From the NCBI GenBank assembly GCA_031271065.1, contig JAISWP010000182.1, positions 1-12,028 on the forward strand: a stretch of DNA of 12,028 nt, written 5' to 3'. The notes beneath the pieces were generated by a model. That model was given only the letters and a program-made list of their open reading frames with translations, did not search any database and had not been told where the DNA came from. The stretch is from Synergistaceae bacterium (GTDB lineage: Bacteria; Synergistota; Synergistia; Synergistales; Synergistaceae). Of this stretch, positions 5,946 to 12,028 are shown one piece after another (within the stretch, counting starts at the first letter, position 1; each line of letters opens with the position of its first letter). A program made the position numbers and the translations under genes.

Positions 5946-8444
5946 CTATCCCCTGACTACGATGTTGACCAGCTTATCGGGGACGGATATCACTCTGACC
6001 ACATCAAGGCCCTCGATCCTGCGCTTCGTGGCCTCCTCGGCCAGGACACGCTCGGCCAATTCATCCCTGCTCAGTCCCGGCGGCACGCTGTACTGCTCCC
6101 TCAGTTTGCCGTTTATCTGAAGCACGACGGTCACCGTATCGACCACCAGAGCGCCGCTGTCCGCAGCCGGCCACCGGGAAACCGCGAGCAGCTCCTCGTG
6201 ACCCAGCATCTCCCACAATTCCTCGCAGATATGCGGACAGAACGGCGACAGGCACAGCAGGAGCGACTCCACTCCCTCGCGGAATACCGCCCTGCCAGCG
6301 CCATCCCGAGAGGTGAAGGAAGAAAGCCCGTTGCAGAGCTCCATCAGACGGGCGACGGCCGTATTGAGCTGCCGCTCGTCCCTTATATCACGGGTGACCC
6401 TGTCTATAGTCGAGTGGATGAGGCGTTTCAGACCGCGGGACTCGGCGTCCGGCAGATCGGACATCGGAACTGTGCTGCCGCCGGCTGACGCGAGGGACTT
6501 TATATTTTCCTCCACGAGGCGCCATACTCTGCCCAGGAACCTGTGGGCCCCTTCGACCCCTTTGTCGGACCAGTCGAGGCTCTTGTCGGGGGGGGAGGCG
6601 AACAGGATAAAAAGACGGGCCGTATCCGCACCGTATCTTTTTATTATCTCGTCGGGGTCCACCACGTTGCCCAGGGACTTCGACATTTTAGCCCCGTCTT
6701 TAATGACCATGCCCTGCGTCAGAAGCCCGGTGAAAGGCTCCCTCAGGTTCGGATCGGTGAGGCCCAGATCGGACAGGACCTTCGTGAAAAATCTGGCGTA
6801 TATGAGGTGCAGGCACGCGTGCTCTATGCCGCCGATATAGAGATCGGCCGGCATCCAATACTTCGCGTCCCCGCGCCTGAAAGGAGCGTCGTCAGAATCC
6901 GGCGACAGGTAACGAAAAAAATACCATGACGAGCAGATGAACGTGTCCATCGTGTCCGTCTCTCTGCGAGCGTGCCCGCCGCACCGCGGGCATGAGGTGT
7001 TTATCCAGTCCGGACAGCCCAGGAGGGCGTTGCCTCCGTTCGGAGGGATGGCCGCGCCGAGAGGAAGCTCGACGGGCAGTTCCGACTCCGGAACAGGGAC
7101 TATGCCGCATTTGCCGCAGTATACGACAGGGATAGGAGTTCCCCAGTACCTCTGGCGGCTTATGAGCCAGTCGCGCAGACGGTACTGCGTCTCGCGCCTG
7201 CCCCAGCCCTCGCTCTCGAACCACTCCCCTATCTTCTCTATCGCCTCCTGAGTCGGCAGTCCGTCGAATCTGCCGGAACTGCAGGACACGCCGTCCGCCT
7301 CGGCGGCGCTTTCCATTTTCTCCGGATCCGGCACAGGCTCTCCCGGAACGCGGACTACCGGAATGATCCCGAGCCCGTATTTTCTCACGAAATCGAAGTC
7401 CCTCTGGTCGTGGGCCGGGACGCCCATTACAGCGCCGGTTCCGTAGTCCATGAGAACATAGTCCGCTATCCAGATCGGAACCCTCGCTCCGTTCACCGGA
7501 TTTATCGCCGCGAACCCGGTGTCCATGCCCATTTTGTCCCCACCGGCCGCGGTGCGCTCCATGGCGCTTCGAGACGATATCCCGGAGACGAAGTCGAGCA
7601 CGGCGGCGCGCTTTTCGGAAGTCATCCTGTCCGCCAGAGTTCGGACTATGGGGTGTTCCGCCGCCACAGCGACGAACGTTATGCCGAATATCGTGTCTAT
7701 GCGCGTCGTAAAGGCCTCTATCGACAGATCGGTATCGGCGATGGATATGTCGAACCTCACGCCCTCCGACCGTCCTATCCAGTTCCTCTGCATGGTGAGG
7801 ACCCGTTCCGGCCACCCGGTCAGTTTGCCGAGATATTCGAGCAGTTCCTCGGCGTAGTCGGTTATCCGAAGAAACCACTGTTCGAGGCCCTTCTTGACTA
7901 CGGGGGTCTCGCACCGCCAGCAGACCCCGTCCCCGACGACCTGTTCGTTGGCCAAAACCGTGCCGCAGGTCTCGCACCAATTTACCGGCGCATGTTTGCG
8001 GTACGCTAGCCCTTTTTCGTACATCCGCAGGAAGAACCACTGGCTCCACCTGTAATAATCGGGAAGACAGGTTTTGACCACCCGTCTCCAGTCGTAGCTG
8101 CAGCCCATGGACTTGAGCTGTTCCGTCATGTGATCTATGTTCCCGATGGTCCACTCGGCGGGATGAGTTTTCATCTTTATGGCCGCGTTCTCGGCGGGCA
8201 TACCGAACGAGTCGAAACCTATGGGATACATGACGTTGTATCCGTTCATCCGGAGGAAACGCGCGGTGAGGTCGCCTATGGAATAGTTGCGCAGATGCCC
8301 CATATGCAGGGCTCCGCTCGGATACGGGAACATCTCGAGGCAGTAGAACTTCGGACGCGATTCGTCCGTTTCCACGTGAAACGCCTTTCGATCCTCCCAT
8401 ATTTTCCGCCACTTGGGCTCTATAACGCTGAAATCGTAAGCCAT
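5946..8444 (-). CDS. leuS: Leucyl-tRNA synthetase LeuS
   Basis: LeuRS charges tRNA-Leu in the cytoplasm and edits misactivated amino acids. The 832-residue, class Ia enzyme is close to the usual bacterial length. Numbered from the chosen start, it shows FPYPSGALHMGH with the HIGH-type signature (about 39-50), a cysteine pair set CETC and CWRC (157-178) fitting the first zinc module, the CP1 editing domain with TTRIDTIFG (246-254) and YGTGAVMGVPAHDQRDF (334-350), a second CxxC pair set (443-446 and 485-488), the catalytic KMSKS (586-590), then the anticodon-binding and C-terminal domains. I prefer the ATG at 8444 (MAYDFSVIEPKW, as in relatives). The ATG at 8453 lies only 2 nt from the GGAGG at 8456-8460, whereas 8444 has an 11-nt spacing, longer than ideal, so the 835-residue form is not excluded. 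It is the first gene of a leuS-holA pair. The leader is about 40 nt, so no T-box is possible. Confidence 0.97.
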   Translation of the reverse strand: MAYDFSVIEPKWRKIWEDRKAFHVETDESRPKFYCLEMFPYPSGALHMGHLRNYSIGDLTARFLRMNGYNVMYPIGFDSFGMPAENAAIKMKTHPAEWTIGNIDHMTEQLKSMGCSYDWRRVVKTCLPDYYRWSQWFFLRMYEKGLAYRKHAPVNWCETCGTVLANEQVVGDGVCWRCETPVVKKGLEQWFLRITDYAEELLEYLGKLTGWPERVLTMQRNWIGRSEGVRFDISIADTDLSIEAFTTRIDTIFGITFVAVAAEHPIVRTLADRMTSEKRAAVLDFVSGISSRSAMERTAAGGDKMGMDTGFAAINPVNGARVPIWIADYVLMDYGTGAVMGVPAHDQRDFDFVRKYGLGIIPVVRVPGEPVPDPEKMESAAEADGVSCSSGRFDGLPTQEAIEKIGEWFESEGWGRRETQYRLRDWLISRQRYWGTPIPVVYCGKCGIVPVPESELPVELPLGAAIPPNGGNALLGCPDWINTSCPRCGGHARRETDTMDTFICSSWYFFRYLSPDSDDAPFRRGDAKYWMPADLYIGGIEHACLHLIYARFFTKVLSDLGLTDPNLREPFTGLLTQGMVIKDGAKMSKSLGNVVDPDEIIKRYGADTARLFILFASPPDKSLDWSDKGVEGAHRFLGRVWRLVEENIKSLASAGGSTVPMSDLPDAESRGLKRLIHSTIDRVTRDIRDERQLNTAVARLMELCNGLSSFTSRDGAGRAVFREGVESLLLCLSPFCPHICEELWEMLGHEELLAVSRWPAADSGALVVDTVTVVLQINGKLREQYSVPPGLSRDELAERVLAEEATKRRIEGLDVVRVISVPDKLVNIVVRG

Positions 8445-8488
8445 GATCCTCATCGCCTCCGTCTGTTCTCCTGAAAAACCAATCAGTG

Positions 8489-8518
8489 ATTATAATGCAC
8501 TACTCGCGCTTGTGACAA
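8489..8518 (-). promoter_or_regulatory. Strong sigma-70-type promoter for leuS-holA
   Basis: On the minus strand TTGTCA (-35, 8513-8518; five of six consensus bases) and TATAAT (-10, 8489-8494; six of six) are separated by 18 nt. Transcription should begin near 8482. The -35 box lies within the TTGTGA/TCACAA inverted repeat at 8510-8535, so a protein bound there would probably block it. Confidence 0.7.
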
Positions 8519-8535
8519 TAGTGTTAAAATCACAA
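8510..8535. promoter_or_regulatory. Inverted repeat TTGTGA-N14-TCACAA, possible operator
   Basis: TTGTGA (8510-8515) and its exact reverse complement TCACAA (8530-8535) flank 14 bases. The left arm is also part of a shorter palindrome, TTGT-G-ACAA (8510-8518). The half-sites match those of the redox repressor Rex (TTGTGA-N6-TCACAA), but the spacing is eight bases longer than in Rex sites. The repeat covers the leuS -35 box and lies ~60 nt upstream of the thioredoxin-like gene. That it binds a regulator is an inference. Confidence 0.35.
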
Positions 8536-8597
8536 AAACCGGGCCGTGTAAAAAATTGCGGCGCGTAAACACGATAACATGGGAGGTTCTATAATCA

Positions 8598-8861
8598 ATG
8601 AAAGAGATAAAGATGTTCATGACGGCGTCGTGCCCTCACTGCCGCAGGGCCGCGGAAATGATGGACGAGATATATTCCAGCCGCCCGGAGTACAGGGATA
8701 TTCCTCTGAGGAAGATAGATGAGAACAAAGAGGCGGACTACGCCTCGAAGTTCGACTACTACTACGTGCCGACGTTTTACGTCGGGGACGAGAAGCTGCA
8801 CGAGGGGATTCCGACTAAAGAAGCGATCGAGAAGGTGTTCGCGGCAGCGGCGGAGCGGTAA
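8598..8861 (+). CDS. Small thioredoxin-fold (glutaredoxin-like) protein with CPHC motif
   Basis: This 87-residue protein is probably a cytoplasmic thiol-disulfide oxidoreductase, since no signal peptide or membrane segment is seen. MKEIKMFMTASCPHC gives the first strand and the active-site CPHC (12-15) at the start of helix 1. A cis-proline-type turn YVPTFYVGDEKLHEG follows (56-70, Pro58), and then a final helix. This layout fits the glutaredoxin/NrdH-size thioredoxin family, but the CPHC dipeptide resembles DsbA rather than classical glutaredoxin (CPYC) or thioredoxin (CGPC). The ATG at 8598 has GGGAGG 11 nt upstream, a slightly long spacing. It is divergent from leuS; no clear own promoter was found. 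It lies 185 nt upstream of the DUF2339 gene on the same strand. Its physiological partner cannot be read from the sequence. Confidence 0.85.
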   Translation: MKEIKMFMTASCPHCRRAAEMMDEIYSSRPEYRDIPLRKIDENKEADYASKFDYYYVPTFYVGDEKLHEGIPTKEAIEKVFAAAAER

Positions 8862-9046
8862 CAGCAGAACAGGACGCGCGGCCGGGGAAAAGATTTCACG
8901 GTCAGGCCCTCCGCCGCGCGCATTTACTCATTCGCTGTTCGATGAATAAAACTGCCGCGGGGATTGCGGTATATCCGCGCGGCCGGAGTCCGCCGCGATG
9001 AACGTGAACTGCCCGGACGCCGCTGGATGAAGCGGAGGTTATGCCC

Positions 9047-11929
9047 ATGATGTCTTTGTTCGTTTTTTTGTATTATCTGTCCGTTTTTATAATACTGGCA
9101 GCAGCAATTGTCACGGCAATAAATGTCATCAGTTTGAAATCCAGAATTTCAGCGATAGAGCGCAGCACTGAGGGAATAAAAGACGCCGTCAGACGGCTGG
9201 CCGAAATCCAGGCTGCCTCAGAGGCCGCGCCGGAAGCAAAACGTGAGAAGACGGAACCGCAGGCAGCCCCGCAGGAGCCGGTTCTCCGGCCGATAGAGCG
9301 GCTTACCCCGGAAGCGGTGGACAGAAGGCCCGCGGAGGGGGAACAGGCAGTTCCGCCGACTTCGCCCGCTGTTCCGGCGCGTCCCGTTCCCCCTCCGATT
9401 CCTCAAACCGCGCAAAAGCCGTCCGCGCCTAAACCCGCGCGAGCCAAGACGCCGGTCATAAAACCCGCCGCCGCCGCCGAGTCCTGGTTCAGCGTCCAGC
9501 TTAAAAACGCGAAAGCCTGGCTGTTTTCAGAGGGCAACGTCTGGGTCACCACAGGGGTGCTGCTCTTTCTCGCCGGTTTCGGCCTCCTTTTCAGTTACGC
9601 GGCCCAGATGAAATGGATATCCCTCGAAATGCGCCTCGCTCTATCCGCCCTGGCCGGATTTGCAATGACCGCCTTCGGCTGGAGGATGAGAGAGCGCCGC
9701 AGGGTATACGCCCTTGTACTCCAGGGAGGCGGAGTGGGCGTGATGTACATCGTCCTTTTCGCGGGGGCGAAACTCGGTCCGATAGCGCCTTCGGCGGCGA
9801 TCGTGGGGATGGTGGCTCTGTCGGCCGCCACAGTATTCCTCAGCATCCGTCAGGACTTCCAGCCGCTGGCAGTCTTCGCCCTGCTCGGCGGCTACATGGC
9901 TCCCATCATCGTATCCACCGGCAGCGACAATTTCGTGGCGCTGTTCTCCATCTATTCCCTGCTCAATTTCGAGATACTCGTACTCAGCCTGCGGAAGAAC
10001 TGGAAATTGGCGAGATGGGGCGGTATGCTGGCCTCGGCGGTCGTGGGGGCCGTCTGGGGGATACTCCGGTGGAAGGAATCGTACCTGGCGTCCGTGGAGC
10101 CGTTTATAGCGCTGTATTTCGTCAGCTACTCGGCAGTGACTTTAATCCCTGTGATCGGGAAAAAATTCGCGCGTCTCGCCGGCGGCGGAGCGGAAAATAT
10201 CGACCGGGCAATGGCCCTGACCCTGCCCTTCATATTTCTTGTACTGCAGGTGGCGGCCACATCTCACACGGAGTATATCACCGCCGTGAGCTGCGCCCTG
10301 CTGGGCGCGTGGTATCTCTGGCTGTCGTCTTTCATACTGGGCGGACGTTACGACGAGTACGGACTGTCCGGGGCATTCCTGTCGTACGGGATACTCTTTC
10401 TCAGCCTGGCGGCGCCCTTCCTGTTAGGAAAATCGTCGTCCAGTTCGATATGGGCTCTCGAAGGCGCATGCCTCGCCGCGTATGGATCGGTCCGGAAGAA
10501 CAGGACCTTCAGCACATTCGGAGTCATCATGCAGGCCGCGGCGTTTCTCCTTTACATATTCGCGCCGTTCCTTCATCTGCCGGAGCGCCTTTATTCGCGC
10601 GCGTTCATGATGACGGGATTTCTGGACTGGTGCAGCCTGCGCTCACCCTTCGCCGTGACCGCGCTGATATTCGCCTCAAGCGCGCTCTCATCCAGCTTCT
10701 TCACGCGGGTCAGGGACTCCGGCGGCGGAGATGCGGCGCGGCAGACCGAGCGGCCCGCGGCGACCTGCTCGTGGCAGACGCTCGGTTTCTCGGTATATGG
10801 AACTATGTGGTGGACACTGGCTGCGCTGCATATTTCCAGATTCGTTTTCGTCGTGCCTGGAGGAATATCGTTCGCGCTGCTCTGCGGGGCCGCCGCCGCC
10901 GCTTTCTGGACGCCGCGGTTTCGGATGTTCCGGGATTGGGAGGCCGTGCGGGTGATGACCTTCGTCCCCGTACTGGCGATGATGATAAACAGTGTCGCGT
11001 CTTCGAAGGGTTTCCACCCCGCAAGCGCGCTCGGGACCGTGCTCGTAAGCGTCGGCACTCCGCTTTTCAGAAACTGGTTTTCGGCGGCGGTCATGTTCTT
11101 TTCTGCGGTACTGTGGACATACCGCGGCGGACGCCCCGGCAGGGCCGCGGAGGCGTCATGGGGGATACTGCTTTTCGGTTTCGTCCAGTACACTTGCTGG
11201 ATGTGGGGCAAATGGACCGTCAGCGCCTTCGGGGACAAACAGAGCGACCTGCATTACCTCGTCTCTTTCATGCCTGTATTCGCCGCCGTCCTGGCGCTGA
11301 TGCCGGACCGAATATCCTCGAGGCTCCGGCTGAACGGATACGGGATCGGGAGTTTCGCGGCTTGCGCAGCTCTGTGGCTTTGGAGAACATATTCCTTCGT
11401 CTCCAGTCTGGCCATGAGAGGACACGGATTCGCCTCGGTCTATATCCCGCTCCTGAACCCTATGGAGATGGGGCAGGCATTGTACCTGGCCGCGCTGGGA
11501 CTCCTGTACCTGAGGGCCAGGGCCATACCGGCGCTTTATAAAAGCCGGTTCGCGGTACTTTCCGCCGCGGTGTTCGTATGGCTCAACAGCATAGCGGCGC
11601 GCAGCTCATGGCATTATTTCAGGGAGCATGTAAGCTGGGATCTGCTGTTCTCCAAAGCCTCGCACTTCCAGGCGATAATCGCCATGCTGTGGGGAATAGC
11701 GGCGCTGGCTCTGATATACTGCGGAAAAAAGTTCGCGGACAGGCGTCTGTGGTTCACCGGGGCCGGGCTTCTGGCCCTCGATATCGCCAAGCTGCTGCTG
11801 ATAGATCTGAGGACCGCCGCGACGATCATCAGGATAGTAGCGTTCCTCGCCCTCGGAGGTTTTTTCCTGCTGATAGGATGGAACGCCCCGCTGCCGCCTA
11901 AAAGGCATAAACCGGACGAAGCGCAGTAA
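9047..11929 (+). CDS. DUF2339 family large polytopic membrane protein
   Basis: This is a ~960-residue integral membrane protein of unknown function that I recognise as DUF2339. One N-terminal membrane helix (about 3-25) is followed by a short probable coiled coil (27-57) and a Pro/Ala/Glu/Lys-rich linker (about 57-145) with no predicted fold. From about 155 on, closely packed hydrophobic segments, roughly two dozen by eye, continue almost to the C-terminus, which ends in a basic tail. Family hallmarks seen are SEGNVWVTTGVLLFLAGFGL (161-180), YALVLQGGGVGVMYIVLFA (221-239), ALLGGYMAPIIVSTGSDN (278-295) and WALEGACLAAYG (469-480). The ATG at 9047 is chosen because GGAGG at 9034-9038 lies eight bases upstream; the in-frame ATG at 9041 is only 2 nt from that site. 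No catalytic motif is visible. A transporter, envelope or polymer-related role would be guesswork. Confidence 0.9.
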   Translation: MMSLFVFLYYLSVFIILAAAIVTAINVISLKSRISAIERSTEGIKDAVRRLAEIQAASEAAPEAKREKTEPQAAPQEPVLRPIERLTPEAVDRRPAEGEQAVPPTSPAVPARPVPPPIPQTAQKPSAPKPARAKTPVIKPAAAAESWFSVQLKNAKAWLFSEGNVWVTTGVLLFLAGFGLLFSYAAQMKWISLEMRLALSALAGFAMTAFGWRMRERRRVYALVLQGGGVGVMYIVLFAGAKLGPIAPSAAIVGMVALSAATVFLSIRQDFQPLAVFALLGGYMAPIIVSTGSDNFVALFSIYSLLNFEILVLSLRKNWKLARWGGMLASAVVGAVWGILRWKESYLASVEPFIALYFVSYSAVTLIPVIGKKFARLAGGGAENIDRAMALTLPFIFLVLQVAATSHTEYITAVSCALLGAWYLWLSSFILGGRYDEYGLSGAFLSYGILFLSLAAPFLLGKSSSSSIWALEGACLAAYGSVRKNRTFSTFGVIMQAAAFLLYIFAPFLHLPERLYSRAFMMTGFLDWCSLRSPFAVTALIFASSALSSSFFTRVRDSGGGDAARQTERPAATCSWQTLGFSVYGTMWWTLAALHISRFVFVVPGGISFALLCGAAAAAFWTPRFRMFRDWEAVRVMTFVPVLAMMINSVASSKGFHPASALGTVLVSVGTPLFRNWFSAAVMFFSAVLWTYRGGRPGRAAEASWGILLFGFVQYTCWMWGKWTVSAFGDKQSDLHYLVSFMPVFAAVLALMPDRISSRLRLNGYGIGSFAACAALWLWRTYSFVSSLAMRGHGFASVYIPLLNPMEMGQALYLAALGLLYLRARAIPALYKSRFAVLSAAVFVWLNSIAARSSWHYFREHVSWDLLFSKASHFQAIIAMLWGIAALALIYCGKKFADRRLWFTGAGLLALDIAKLLLIDLRTAATIIRIVAFLALGGFFLLIGWNAPLPPKRHKPDEAQ

Positions 11930-12028
11930 TTCGGCCCGCCCTCCTGAATGCCGCTATTGGCAAAAACATTTATTCGGAATAGGCTTTTAGAAGAACCTTG
12001 ATATATATAAAAGAGGCAGCGTCAAATC
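11930..12028. other. Non-coding right edge
   Basis: These 99 bases follow the DUF2339 stop. They contain a short palindrome TATTC-G-GAATA (about 11970-11980) and an AT-rich TTGATATATATAAAAG stretch near the edge that could belong to a promoter of a gene outside the window. No convincing terminator was found. Confidence 0.4.

Noticed and set aside
5247..6488. Plus-strand open frame of 413 codons opposite holA and the end of leuS
   Set aside because: It lies fully antisense to two well-recognised genes, has serine/arginine-rich composition typical of an antisense shadow and no family resemblance.
6892..8412. Minus-strand open frame of 506 codons inside leuS in another frame
   Set aside because: LeuRS in the true frame has every expected motif; this frame is Arg/Gly-rich noise from GC-rich codons.
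8510..8535. Canonical Rex or CRP site
   Set aside because: The half-sites fit Rex, but the spacer is 14 rather than 6, so it cannot be called a standard site; reported only as an unassigned inverted repeat.
8445..8597. T-box or other leader riboswitch before leuS
   Set aside because: The distance from the predicted transcription start to the leuS start is only about 40 nt, far too short, and no T-box sequence (TGGNACCGCG) is present.
8964..8984. GC-rich hairpin with GCCGCG/CGCGGC-type arms in the gap before the DUF2339 gene as a terminator
   Set aside because: The arms are short, the loop is long and no T-run follows; GC-rich composition explains it.
9613..11541. Plus-strand open frame of 642 codons inside the DUF2339 gene
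   Set aside because: The overlapping frame carries all the DUF2339 motifs; this one is Arg-rich and has no recognisable fold.
1..12028. Mobile element, CRISPR array, toxin-antitoxin pair or defence system
   Set aside because: No transposase, integrase, direct-repeat array or recognisable defence domain was seen in any frame; the genes present are housekeeping, flagellar, redox and DUF2339.

Overview
The window reads as ordinary chromosomal backbone of a flagellated, fairly GC-rich bacterium. It holds the head of a flagellar basal-body/export operon, a ribosomal-protein gene, a replication/aminoacylation pair, a small thiol-redox protein and a giant membrane protein of unknown function. No tRNA, rRNA, CRISPR array, transposase, phage gene or defence cassette was seen. 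My best guess for the lineage is Synergistota (GC-rich, free use of ATA/AGA/AGG codons, compact fli operon, rpsT convergent with holA and leuS directly next to holA). This is an inference with about even odds, because no lineage-diagnostic gene is present.

Region 1 (1-4241, minus strand) is the flagellar operon fliE-fliF-fliG-fliH-fliI. It runs towards the left edge and is cut inside fliI. The genes are tightly packed: an 18-nt gap between fliE and fliF, a 4-nt ATGA overlap between fliF and fliG, an 8-nt overlap into a TTG-started fliH, and a 20-nt overlap into fliI. The products are the MS ring (FliF), the rod/MS-ring adaptor (FliE), the rotor switch protein (FliG), and the export ATPase (FliI) with its regulator (FliH). 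A consensus-like housekeeping promoter precedes fliE, so fliE appears to head this transcript; flgB and flgC are not next to it.

Region 2 (about 4242-4634) is a conspicuously AT-rich divergent intergenic stretch holding candidate promoters for fliE (leftward) and rpsT (rightward). No gene is supported in it.

Region 3 (4635-8518) is rpsT on the plus strand, ending at a good hairpin terminator, and convergent to it the minus-strand pair leuS-holA, separated by one base. leuS has a strong sigma-70-type promoter at 8489-8518, and its leader is too short for a T-box.

Region 4 (8519-12028, plus strand) is an 87-residue thioredoxin-fold protein with a CPHC active site and then a ~960-residue polytopic membrane protein of the DUF2339 family. 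Its function is unknown.

No new multi-gene system is convincingly present. The points most worth a second look are an inverted repeat with Rex-like half-sites over the leuS -35 box in the leuS/thioredoxin-like divergent region, the DUF2339 protein, and the AT-rich fliE-rpsT spacer.
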